From the NCBI GenBank assembly GCA_020720185.1, contig DYPB01000078.1:1-9493 (forward strand): a stretch of 9,493 nucleotides of DNA. The letters run 5' to 3'. The notes beneath the pieces were generated by a model that was not told the origin of the DNA, searched no databases, and was given only the letters and a program-made list of their open reading frames with translations. Shown piece after piece: positions 1 through 7,372 of this stretch. The position numbers and the translations under genes are program-made. Every line of letters starts with the position of its first letter. Position 1 is the stretch's first letter. The DNA is from Flavobacterium psychrophilum (GTDB lineage: Bacteria > Bacteroidota > Bacteroidia > Flavobacteriales > Flavobacteriaceae).

Positions 1-63
1 ATTAGATTGGAGTATTTTATAAGTTTGTTTGCCATAAGACTGACGGATGAAAAAACAGAGTAG
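1..63 (+). CDS. possible 3' end of an unidentified gene, cut by the window edge
   Basis: Frame 1 is open from the first base to a TAG at 61-63 and would encode a 20-residue tail reading IRLEYFISLFAIRLTDEKTE. If real, this gene converges on murF, with its stop only two bases from the murF stop codon. I do not recognise the tail. It uses GAG twice, ACG, CTG and a TAG stop, unlike the AT-rich codons and TAA stops of the neighbouring genes, so chance openness is quite possible. A competing reading is a minus-strand start at 35-33 encoding MANKLIKYSNL and running off the edge. The fragment is too short to decide between them. Confidence 0.25.
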   Translation: MRLEYFISLFAIRLTDEKTE

Positions 64-65
64 GT

Positions 66-1349
66 TTAGATAACCTCCAAAACTCGTTCTAATGCCATCC
101 CTCGAGATCCTTTTATTAAAAGGCTTGCATTGATGGGTTTATTTTGTTTAATAAAAATGACCAAATCATCAAATGAATTGAAGAAGTAAAAATTTTCCTT
201 TTCGATTTTATTATTATAAAAATCATTTCCAACAAAATAGCAGGTGGTTTTTTCTTCAATCAATAGTTTATGGATCAGTTGTTTATGTTCTGATGCACTT
301 TCATTTCCCAGTTCAAACATATCTCCTAGAATCATTAATTTATTAGGTTTTTCTAATTGTAAAAAATTATCAATAGCCACAACCATACTGCTTGGGTTAG
401 CGTTGTAGGCATCTAAAATAATTTCGTTAGAATTTTTGCTAATCAACTGGGAACGATTGTTTTCTGGCACATAACTTTCAATGGCATTTTTAATATTAAA
501 ATCTTCAATATCAAACAGTTTGCCAATAGTTATTGCGGCATTAATATTGTTTGCATTATATAGTCCAATTAAATTTGAAGTAATTTTTATGCCATTATAT
601 TCAATTTTCACAAATGGATTTGCAGTAATTTTACTGATGTTTACAAACGCTTCGGGTTTATTAATTCCAAATGTTACGGATTTAATTCCAATAGATTTTT
701 CCGTTTGAATAACATCTTCAAGATTTACCAAAACGGTTTTATCATTCTCTAAAAGATATTTATACATTTCACTTTTGCCAGCAATTACGCCATCAAAGCC
801 ACCAAAACCTTCTAGATGAGCTTTTCCAAAATTGGTTATATAACCAAAATTCGGTTGTGCAATGCTACATAAAAACTCAATTTCTTTTTGGTGATTGGCA
901 CCCATTTCTACAATACCTATTTCTGTTTGATTAGTAAACGAGAGTAATGTTAATGGCACTCCGATATGATTATTCAAATTACCAATGGTTGCGGTAGTTT
1001 TATATTTTCTTGATAAAACACAGTTTATCAATTCTTTAGTTGTGGTTTTTCCGTTACTTCCTGTTAGAGCAATTATTGTAGTTTTGAGATAATTTCGATG
1101 ATATTTCGCCAATTCTTGCAAACATTCCAAACTATTTTCTACTAAAATGGTTCTTTCGTCAATAAAATAATCTTTGTTATCAATAATTACAAATTTAGCT
1201 CCTTTGTTTATGGCTTCTTCCGCAAAACTATTTGCGTCAAAATTATTGCCTTTAATAGCAACAAACATTGAGTTTTCAGTAATTTTCCGAGTATCTATAT
1301 ACAAGGCATTACATTTCAAAAATGACTGATGTATTTTCTCTAATTTCAT
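66..1349 (-). CDS. murF: UDP-N-acetylmuramoyl-tripeptide--D-alanyl-D-alanine ligase
   Basis: MurF is the cytoplasmic ATP-dependent ligase that adds D-Ala-D-Ala to the UDP-MurNAc-tripeptide, the last cytoplasmic step of the peptidoglycan precursor. The 427-residue product is complete and slightly shorter than E. coli MurF (about 450). The Mur ligase signatures are in order: the ATP-binding loop TGSNGKTTTKEL (residues 96-107), NNHIGVPLTLL (126-136), the EMGANHQKEI segment (148-157), NFGKAHLEGFGG (173-184), AGKSE (190-194) whose lysine probably corresponds to the carbamylated Mur lysine, DAYNANPSSM (313-322), LGDMFELG (341-348) and a C-terminal SRGM (415-418). The N-terminal UDP-binding part carries DTRK (19-22). 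The ATG is the first in frame and no Shine-Dalgarno sequence is visible, as is usual here. It lies 49 bp downstream of gldJ on the same strand, with a terminator just before its start and no convincing promoter of its own, so expression may depend on read-through from gldJ. Confidence 0.96.
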   Translation of the reverse strand: MKLEKIHQSFLKCNALYIDTRKITENSMFVAIKGNNFDANSFAEEAINKGAKFVIIDNKDYFIDERTILVENSLECLQELAKYHRNYLKTTIIALTGSNGKTTTKELINCVLSRKYKTTATIGNLNNHIGVPLTLLSFTNQTEIGIVEMGANHQKEIEFLCSIAQPNFGYITNFGKAHLEGFGGFDGVIAGKSEMYKYLLENDKTVLVNLEDVIQTEKSIGIKSVTFGINKPEAFVNISKITANPFVKIEYNGIKITSNLIGLYNANNINAAITIGKLFDIEDFNIKNAIESYVPENNRSQLISKNSNEIILDAYNANPSSMVVAIDNFLQLEKPNKLMILGDMFELGNESASEHKQLIHKLLIEEKTTCYFVGNDFYNNKIEKENFYFFNSFDDLVIFIKQNKPINASLLIKGSRGMALERVLEVI

Positions 1350-1362
1350 AATTAGGTGGTAT

Positions 1363-1388
1363 AAAAAAAGCCCTTTTTCAAGGGCTTT
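1363..1388 (-). terminator. Rho-independent terminator after gldJ
   Basis: The arms at 1367-1375 and 1380-1388 form a perfect 9-bp stem (AAAGCCCTT / AAGGGCTTT). Read on the minus strand, the four-base loop is GAAA, a stable GNRA-type tetraloop, and the stem runs directly into seven T (complement of 1363-1369). This polarity terminates gldJ transcripts 11 nt past the gldJ stop codon. The plus-strand side lacks an equivalent T-run. The end of the T-run is only about 13 nt from the murF start codon, so it also forms the murF leader. Confidence 0.85.
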
Positions 1389-1398
1389 AATTAAAATT

Positions 1399-3192
1399 TT
1401 ATTTATCCATTGGTTTTCCCTTAACGGTTTTTTTGTTAGATTTTGGTCCTACTTTAGACATTGCACATCTAAAACCAATATAATCTGTTGCCATATCTTG
1501 TGGGAAATATCTTCTAGAGGCTGGGTCGAGCCAATATGCTCTATCTTTCCAAGAACCGCCTTTGTAAACTCGAACATGATCGTCTATTAGGGTTGTTCTT
1601 TTCGATGATTTATCATAAGTTCTAACCATTACTCCTAAACTATCAGTACTTACATTGTGTTCTGGAGAGTCATACATTTTAAGTTTTGGAGATTTTTGAT
1701 TTTGCTCATCTGATCCAAATTTAAAATATCTGATGGATGATCTATCACCATCTTTATAATTAATATTATCACTTTGGCTAAAGTTTTGTCTTAAATAAGT
1801 TTCTTGTTCATCAACTGGTATTTGTGCAATTTGTCCAGGAAGATATCTTGCAATAACCTTACCGTTAGCTAATGTATCATAAACTTGTGTGTCAGAAGTT
1901 ACTAATTCTACTTTACCATCTTCACCAATGGCGTTTTTCATATAAGTATTACCTCTATAATAATTAAAATCATTCATTTCATCATCAACTTGAACACGGT
2001 AAACATCAGCAACCCATTCAGCAACATTTCCTGCCATATCATATAAACCGAAATCATTTGGAGGATATGCTTTTACAAATTGTGTAATATCAGCACCATC
2101 ATCAGACCAACCTGCTAATCCGCCGTAATCTCCTTTTCCTTGTTTGAAGTTAGCTAATTGATCTCCTTTTACTTTTCTTTTTCCAGAACGAGTATAACTT
2201 CCAGACCATGGGTATTTCTTTTGTCCTTTATATACATTGTATTCTCTTTGCCCTACATCGGCTGCAGCGGCATATTCCCATTCGGCTTCGGTTGGTAATC
2301 TGTATTCTGGTAAAATTATTCCTGATTTTCTTTGAGCATATACATTTTTCGCTTCTTTTACAGGTTTTCCTCCTTTTGTAGTTGCTTTTGATTTAGTGTT
2401 TTTGCTTGTTTTTGCAGCAACTTTACTTCCTCCTTTTGTGTTTTTACTTCCTTTAGATTTTACACTCGATTTATTTGCAGGAGTTGCCTTTACACCTTTT
2501 TTCAAAACAATTTTGTCATCACCACCAAATATTTTTGATGGAGTTGTAAGATAAGCATCGGTATCAAAATTGGCATCAGCTTTTTCATCTGTTATTTTAG
2601 CATCTTTTTTGATATAACCTTCTTTTTCAAGAATATTCTCATTCACACGATTGGTTCTCCATTTTGCAAATTCAGTAGCTTGTACCCAATTTACACCTAC
2701 AACAGGATAACTACCATAAGCAGGATGTCTCAAATAGTTATTAGTCATTGTTTCGTTATATCCCAAACGATTTCTCCAAACTAATGTATCAGGAGATGCT
2801 CCTGTATAGATATTTGTATAAGTCTCATTATCCGGAGGAAAAACTCTTTTTAACCAATCCAAATATTCCATATACATAAAATTTGTAACTTCTGTTTCAT
2901 CCATATAAAATGATTGCACATGTTGTTGTGTTGGTGAGTTATTCCATTCGTGCATTACATCGTCTTGCACCTTACCCATAGTAAAAGTGCCACCCTCAAT
3001 AGCAATTAGACCAGGACCTGGCATTTGCTTCTTATATTTAGAATTGTATTGAAACCCTCCTTTTGGGTCATTAATTTTCCAGCCTGTCGATGACGACACA
3101 TTGTTTGATGATTGTTTGCTACAGCTAGCAAAACCAAATAATACGGCTACTGCCAATAATAATCTAACGGTCATAATTTTGTTTACTTTCAT
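1399..3192 (-). CDS. gldJ: gliding motility / T9SS outer-membrane lipoprotein GldJ
   Basis: GldJ is an outer-membrane lipoprotein needed for gliding and for stability of GldK in the type IX secretion machinery of flavobacteria. The 597-residue product has a lipoprotein signal ending FASC with the lipidated cysteine at 24. The rest is a formylglycine-generating-enzyme (FGE/sulfatase-modifying factor) fold: GGTFTMG (67-73), DETEVTNFMYMEYLDWL (98-114), PVVGVNWVQATEFAKWR (163-179), YRLPTEAEWEYAAA (297-310), NDFGLYDMAGNVAEWVADVY (379-398) and KGGSWKDRAYWLDPASRR (544-561) ending in GFRCAM (573-578). Where true FGEs carry two catalytic cysteines after the GGS motif this protein has none, so it is structural, as expected for GldJ. 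Residues about 228-283 form a lysine-rich low-complexity insert, and the C-terminus is basic. In F. johnsoniae the last few residues of GldJ are reported to matter for gliding but not secretion. The start at 3192 gives the best signal peptide; Met7 is a possible alternative. Confidence 0.95.
   Translation of the reverse strand: MKVNKIMTVRLLLAVAVLFGFASCSKQSSNNVSSSTGWKINDPKGGFQYNSKYKKQMPGPGLIAIEGGTFTMGKVQDDVMHEWNNSPTQQHVQSFYMDETEVTNFMYMEYLDWLKRVFPPDNETYTNIYTGASPDTLVWRNRLGYNETMTNNYLRHPAYGSYPVVGVNWVQATEFAKWRTNRVNENILEKEGYIKKDAKITDEKADANFDTDAYLTTPSKIFGGDDKIVLKKGVKATPANKSSVKSKGSKNTKGGSKVAAKTSKNTKSKATTKGGKPVKEAKNVYAQRKSGIILPEYRLPTEAEWEYAAAADVGQREYNVYKGQKKYPWSGSYTRSGKRKVKGDQLANFKQGKGDYGGLAGWSDDGADITQFVKAYPPNDFGLYDMAGNVAEWVADVYRVQVDDEMNDFNYYRGNTYMKNAIGEDGKVELVTSDTQVYDTLANGKVIARYLPGQIAQIPVDEQETYLRQNFSQSDNINYKDGDRSSIRYFKFGSDEQNQKSPKLKMYDSPEHNVSTDSLGVMVRTYDKSSKRTTLIDDHVRVYKGGSWKDRAYWLDPASRRYFPQDMATDYIGFRCAMSKVGPKSNKKTVKGKPMDK
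2344..2511 (-). repeat. lysine-rich low-complexity segment inside gldJ
   Basis: This stretch codes for residues about 228-283 of GldJ. Residues 231-280 contain 16 lysines in 50, many Ser, Thr, Gly and Ala, no aspartate, no aromatic residue and a single glutamate. Short units recur: SKNTK at 249-253 and 263-267 (14 codons apart) and TKGG at 252-255 and 272-275, suggesting growth by small internal duplications. It separates the N-terminal FGE-like motifs from YRLPTEAEWEYA and is probably a disordered basic loop. Confidence 0.75.
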
Positions 3193-3221
3193 AAGTGTGT
3201 GAGGTAAATTTTTTCGTGGTG

Positions 3222-3250
3222 CAAGTTAATAATAAACCTTTAACTTACAA
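3222..3250 (-). promoter_or_regulatory. candidate gldJ promoter (Bacteroidetes type)
   Basis: On the minus strand a TTG (complement of 3248-3250) lies 19 bp before TAACTTG (complement of 3222-3228), which approximates the Bacteroidetes -33 TTG / -7 TAnnTTTG pattern but is one T short in the -7 element. Transcription would start near 3215 and give a leader of roughly 20-25 nt before the gldJ ATG. A perfect minus-strand TAATTTTG also occurs at 3403-3410, but without a -33 partner and inside the porU leader. Confidence 0.4.
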
Positions 3251-3350
3251 CATTTTTTATTAATAATTAAAAAAAAATTTTTTTTAGTGATCGTATTTAC
3301 TGTAAGAACGCTATTTTTGTTTTTTTATTACAATTTTATTAAAAATATTT

Positions 3351-3382
3351 TTTGACGGTTTGTAATAATATTTATTATTTTG
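3351..3382 (+). promoter_or_regulatory. candidate porU promoter (Bacteroidetes type)
   Basis: TTTG (3351-3354), a 20-bp spacer and TTATTTTG (3375-3382) resemble the -33/-7 elements of the Bacteroidetes primary sigma factor, with one mismatch in TAnnTTTG. Start of transcription would be near 3388-3390, leaving a leader of about 37 nt before the porU ATG at 3426. A second possible -7 element, the perfect match TATTTTTG at 3312-3319, lacks a TTG at the right distance and is less likely as the main start. Confidence 0.45.
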
Positions 3383-3425
3383 AGTTATGCTGTAATATAG
3401 TTCAAAATTAAAACAATTTTTAAGA

Positions 3426-6400
3426 ATGAAAAAGAGAATTATAATTACCTTATTACTTACAAATTTCATCTCAATTGCCCAAAATAAAAGCAATGTTTCA
3501 TTGGACTGGGTTTTAAATAAAAAATATTCCTATGGTTCGTTTGAGGTAAATATTCCTCAAATTAACACTAATGGATTTGAATTTGATTTGTCTAAAAAAC
3601 AAATATCTTTTCATATTAGATTAAAACAAACGGCAAATGTTGATGAAAATTCACTTCAAATTTTGGATATTGTTTACCAAAATATTTCTGAAAATGAATT
3701 AGGCGAATTGAATAAATCGGTTATAACATCAAATATTGATGCAAAATTATCAAATATTATTGCCCGAGAAGACAGAATGGTAGAGATAAGTTTGAATCCT
3801 ATTGTTAAAATTGGCAATCAATATCAAATCATAAAATCGTTTTCATATAATTTTTCAGTTTCAAATAACGATAGAATTTCTGCAAATAATAATCTTGCTA
3901 CAATTACAAATTCAGTTTTGTCCACTGGCGATTGGTTTCGTTTTTATGTAACAAAATCAGGGGTTTATTCATTAAACAGATCTTTTTTAGAATCAATAGG
4001 CATTGGTACTGCTGGGATTAATCCTAAAAAAATAAAAATTTATGGCAATGGAGGTAAGATGTTACCATTAAATAATTCAACTTTTTATCCCGATGATTTG
4101 GTAGAAAATGCTATTCAGGTTATTGGTGAAAATGATGGTGTTTTTAACGATAATGATTATGTAGTTTTTTATGCTGAAGGGGTTGATACTTGGAATACGG
4201 ATAGTCAAACTTTTGTCAATTTATATGCCGATAAATCCTATTTTTATATCAATGTGCAAGGAGTAGATGGCAAACGAATTAGTGATATGACCCAACCAGT
4301 TGGAGCCGTAACTACTACAATATCAACATTTAATGATACTTCTTATCATGAAGTTGATAAAATAAATATCGGACGATTAGGGCGTCGTTGGTATGGCGAA
4401 AATTTTGATATAAATAATGAACAAACTTATGATTTTTATATTCCAAACATAACGGCTGGATCTTTCATAAATACCGAAATTCGTTTTGCCTCAAAAGCAT
4501 CAAATACAACCACATTTAACACTAAAATAAATGATGTAGATTACGGAAATACCAGTTTAGGAATTAGCACCATATTAAGTGAAGCTATTTCTTTTGTGAA
4601 TAATGTACCAGCAACCGAAAATGTTGTGGTAAAACTTACCTATTCTAACGGTGGAGCACCTTCTTCTATTGGATATTTAGATTATATTACCTTAAAATCT
4701 ATAAGAGATTTGAAAGGTTATGGTAAACAATTCCCTTTTCAATATAACGCATCGGCAACAAATATTGGAGTTGGTCAATATAATCTTTCAAATGCCACAA
4801 ATATCAATCAAATTTGGAATATTACAGATATTTATAATGTAACAAAAGTAGAAAACAACACCGCACAAAGTTTATTTTCTTTTAATGCAAATATGGGAGC
4901 AATTCAAAGATATATCGCTATTGATCCAGCTGATTATTATGCTCCAAGTAAAGATGCAACCACACGAATAAGTAATCAAGATTTGCATGGAACAATTTTT
5001 AATAACAGTTCAGGAAATTTTCAAAATATTGATTATCTAATAATTACACCAGCCTCGTTAAATGGGCAGGCTGAAAAATTAGCTAATTTCCATAGAACTT
5101 ACTCTAATTTGAATGTAAAAGTAGTAAACCTCGAAACAATTTATACTGAATTTAGTTCTGGAAAGCAAGATATTGCAGCTATCAGAAATTTTGTGAGATA
5201 TGTTTATAATAACGCCTCAACACCTTCCAATAAAGTAAAATACCTTAATCTTTTTGGTGATGCGTCTTTTGATTTTAAAAATAGAGTTCCTGCAAATATC
5301 AACACAAATATTGTACCTATTTATCATGCTTTGAATAGCAATTCATTAGGAGAATCATCTTTCGTATCTGACGATTTTTTTGGATTGATGGATGCCAATG
5401 AAGGAAATTTAGACTATATCTACGGGGGTTTGGATATTGCAGTTGGTCGAATGATTGTAAGTTCAACCCAACAAGCCAGTGATATGGTAAACAAAGTTAT
5501 TGAATATCATGATTTAAAAGCGTACGGAAACTGGCGAAATAATTATACATTTATTTCCGACGATGCCGATAAAGCATCTGATGTAGAATTGCAAGTGCGG
5601 CAAAACAATCTAGCTGATAATTTATGGACAGCAAAACCATTTATTAATATCCAAAAAGTATTATTAGACTCCTATGTTCAAGTAGCATCGGCAGGAGGAT
5701 ACAGATATCCTGCGGCTCGAACCGATATTTTTAATGCTTTTCAAAAAGGATCTCTGGTTTTTAATTATCTAGGGCATGGAGGTGAAGAAGGCTTGGCACA
5801 AGAGGCAATTTGGCTAAAAGCTGATGGACAAAATTTATTTAATCAATACAAATATCCATTATTTATTACCATAACCTGCGATTTCTCTCGGTTTGATAAC
5901 CCCTATCGACCAACAGCTGGAGAATATGTATATTGGAACCCAACAGGAGGTGCCATATCAATGATTACAACCACAAGAGAAATTGGTCAGTTTGGAGCTC
6001 AAAATTTTAATGATAAATTACAAGAAAATCTTTTTCCAATAGGAAATAATCATCCAACTATTGCAGAAGCTTTGCGAGTAACAAAAAATAATTATTCAGG
6101 AGGTTCAGGTGGAAAAGTCGTGTTTTATTTGGGGGATCCAGCATTATATTTAGCTATTCCAAAACCAAAAGTGGTACTTACAAAAGTAAATGATATGCCA
6201 GTAATGGGTGTTATTGACGATTTTAAAGCATTATCATATATAAAACTATCGGGCGAAATTCAAGATGAAAACAGTATTTTACAAAACAGTTATAACGGCG
6301 ATTTAACCATTCAAATATTTGACAAAAACATACCGAGAACCACTTTAAGTAATGATTATCAGGGATCTATAATACCGTTTACTACCCTTGGCGAAACAAT

Positions 6401-7247
6401 TTTTAGAGGAAACGCATCGGTAACTAACGGTAATTTTGAATTTGGATTTGTAGTCCCTCGAGATATAAGAATACCATTAGGCAATGGTCGAATTAGTTTT
6501 TATGGCAAGCGAGGTCAAACTCTTTTAGACAAAACAGGTTATAATACTGATATAAAAATAGGTGGTGTAAATCTTACCGCTGTCGCAGATGTTACACCAC
6601 CAAAAGTACGACTGTATATGAACGACGAGAGTTTTATAAACGGAGGAATAACCAATCAGAACCCAATATTTTTAACATTTTTAGAAGATGAAAACGGTAT
6701 TAATACCGCCAGCGGAATAGGACACGATATTATTGGAATTTTAGATGGTAATGAAACCGAACCTTATATTATGAACGATTATTATGAAACCGAACTTAAT
6801 AATTATAAAAAAGGTAAAGTAAAATTTCCGTTTAAAAATTTAACACTTGGATTGCATACCATAAAATTTAAAGCTTGGGATGTTTATAACAACTTAATAA
6901 CCGCCGAAATTCAGTTTATAGTAGTAGGAGACGATGGAATGACGCTAACTAATGTTTTAAATTATCCAAATCCATTTGTAAACTACACCCAATTTTGGTT
7001 TACACACAACCACCCTTATGAACCTTTGCAAGTACAAGTACAAATAATGACAATTACAGGAAAAGTAATTTGGAGTACTAATCAAATGATTACAACAACT
7101 GGTTTTTTATGTAAAGAAATTTCATGGGACGGAAAAGACGATTTTGGAGATAAAATAGGCAAAGGAGTTTATATTTACAAACTAACCGTAAAAGCTACAA
7201 TAAGCGGAGTTAGTGCAGAAAAATATGAAAAACTTGTTATTCTATAA
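3426..7247 (+). CDS. porU: type IX secretion system sortase PorU (C25 gingipain-like peptidase)
   Basis: PorU is the surface-exposed cysteine peptidase of the T9SS; it cuts the C-terminal signal domain from secreted cargo and couples cargo to the cell surface, working in complex with PorV. The 1273-residue protein starts with a Sec signal peptide (MKKRIIITLLLTNFISIA, cleavage expected near 18/19). Next comes an N-terminal region with GDWFRFYVTKSGVYSL (168-183) and NDGVFNDNDYVVFYAEG (236-252), then the C25 peptidase core at about 535-910: GDASFDF (611-617), SDDFFGLMD (648-656), the catalytic His784 in YLGHGGEEG and catalytic Cys818 in TITCDFS. Ig-like sequence follows, and a T9SS C-terminal domain with NYPNPF (1179-1184), WDGKDDFG (1234-1241) and GVYIYKL (1247-1253). 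PorU is known to keep its C-terminal domain. The ATG at 3426 is the only start giving a signal peptide. It is divergent from gldJ and followed by porV. The product is complete, with both catalytic residues present. Confidence 0.96.
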   Translation: MKKRIIITLLLTNFISIAQNKSNVSLDWVLNKKYSYGSFEVNIPQINTNGFEFDLSKKQISFHIRLKQTANVDENSLQILDIVYQNISENELGELNKSVITSNIDAKLSNIIAREDRMVEISLNPIVKIGNQYQIIKSFSYNFSVSNNDRISANNNLATITNSVLSTGDWFRFYVTKSGVYSLNRSFLESIGIGTAGINPKKIKIYGNGGKMLPLNNSTFYPDDLVENAIQVIGENDGVFNDNDYVVFYAEGVDTWNTDSQTFVNLYADKSYFYINVQGVDGKRISDMTQPVGAVTTTISTFNDTSYHEVDKINIGRLGRRWYGENFDINNEQTYDFYIPNITAGSFINTEIRFASKASNTTTFNTKINDVDYGNTSLGISTILSEAISFVNNVPATENVVVKLTYSNGGAPSSIGYLDYITLKSIRDLKGYGKQFPFQYNASATNIGVGQYNLSNATNINQIWNITDIYNVTKVENNTAQSLFSFNANMGAIQRYIAIDPADYYAPSKDATTRISNQDLHGTIFNNSSGNFQNIDYLIITPASLNGQAEKLANFHRTYSNLNVKVVNLETIYTEFSSGKQDIAAIRNFVRYVYNNASTPSNKVKYLNLFGDASFDFKNRVPANINTNIVPIYHALNSNSLGESSFVSDDFFGLMDANEGNLDYIYGGLDIAVGRMIVSSTQQASDMVNKVIEYHDLKAYGNWRNNYTFISDDADKASDVELQVRQNNLADNLWTAKPFINIQKVLLDSYVQVASAGGYRYPAARTDIFNAFQKGSLVFNYLGHGGEEGLAQEAIWLKADGQNLFNQYKYPLFITITCDFSRFDNPYRPTAGEYVYWNPTGGAISMITTTREIGQFGAQNFNDKLQENLFPIGNNHPTIAEALRVTKNNYSGGSGGKVVFYLGDPALYLAIPKPKVVLTKVNDMPVMGVIDDFKALSYIKLSGEIQDENSILQNSYNGDLTIQIFDKNIPRTTLSNDYQGSIIPFTTLGETIFRGNASVTNGNFEFGFVVPRDIRIPLGNGRISFYGKRGQTLLDKTGYNTDIKIGGVNLTAVADVTPPKVRLYMNDESFINGGITNQNPIFLTFLEDENGINTASGIGHDIIGILDGNETEPYIMNDYYETELNNYKKGKVKFPFKNLTLGLHTIKFKAWDVYNNLITAEIQFIVVGDDGMTLTNVLNYPNPFVNYTQFWFTHNHPYEPLQVQVQIMTITGKVIWSTNQMITTTGFLCKEISWDGKDDFGDKIGKGVYIYKLTVKATISGVSAEKYEKLVIL

Positions 7248-7263
7248 TAAATTATTATATTTG
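7234..7263 (+). promoter_or_regulatory. porV promoter overlapping the end of porU
   Basis: TTG (7234-7236), a 19-bp spacer and TATATTTG (7256-7263) fit the Bacteroidetes consensus TTG-N19-TAnnTTTG without mismatch. This is the best promoter match I found in the window. The -33 element is inside the last codons of porU and the -7 lies just past its stop. Transcription should begin near 7269-7271 and give porV an approximately 100-nt leader. No terminator separates porU from porV, so porV may be expressed both from here and by read-through. Confidence 0.6.
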
Positions 7264-7287
7264 TAGGCTTAATTAAAATTAAAGAAA

Positions 7288-7317
7288 ATGGTAAAAACTT
7301 TACTTAAAAAATTCTAA
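7288..7317 (+). CDS. possible 9-codon leader ORF in the porV 5' UTR
   Basis: An ATG at 7288 preceded by the purine-rich AAAGAAA opens a short frame encoding MVKTLLKKF and ending in TAA at 7315-7317. It starts about 18 nt after the predicted transcription start and its stop codon touches the foot of the hairpin at 7316-7338. It is too short to be supported by composition or homology, and chance ORFs of this size are common in AT-rich DNA. Confidence 0.2.
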   Translation: MVKTLLKKF

Positions 7318-7338
7318 ATCATTAATAACAAATGATTT
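7316..7338 (+). promoter_or_regulatory. hairpin in the porV leader
   Basis: AAATCATT (7316-7323) and AATGATTT (7331-7338) can pair perfectly over 8 bp around a 7-nt loop, with a possible extra T-G pair at the base. No T-run follows, so it is not a classical terminator. The porV start codon is 34 nt further on. The stem is mostly A-T, so folding is marginal. Confidence 0.3.
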
Positions 7339-7372
7339 GAATAAAGTTTAACTAAAAAAACAAATCTTACGA

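Noticed and set aside
481..708. 75-codon plus-strand ORF
   Set aside because: It lies wholly inside murF on the opposite strand; the protein looks like an antisense shadow and there is no promoter or start context.
1399..3192. gldJ product as an active formylglycine-generating enzyme
   Set aside because: The catalytic cysteine pair after the GGS motif is missing; the only cysteines are the lipobox residue and Cys576 in GFRCAM.
3403..3410. Perfect minus-strand -7 element TAATTTTG as the main gldJ promoter
   Set aside because: There is no TTG at the required distance and it would give a leader of over 200 nt across the whole divergent spacer.
3311..3493. 60-codon minus-strand ORF across the porU start
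   Set aside because: It overlaps the porU signal-peptide codons and the AT-rich spacer, and the translation is low-complexity Ile/Lys/Asn/Phe typical of random AT-rich DNA.
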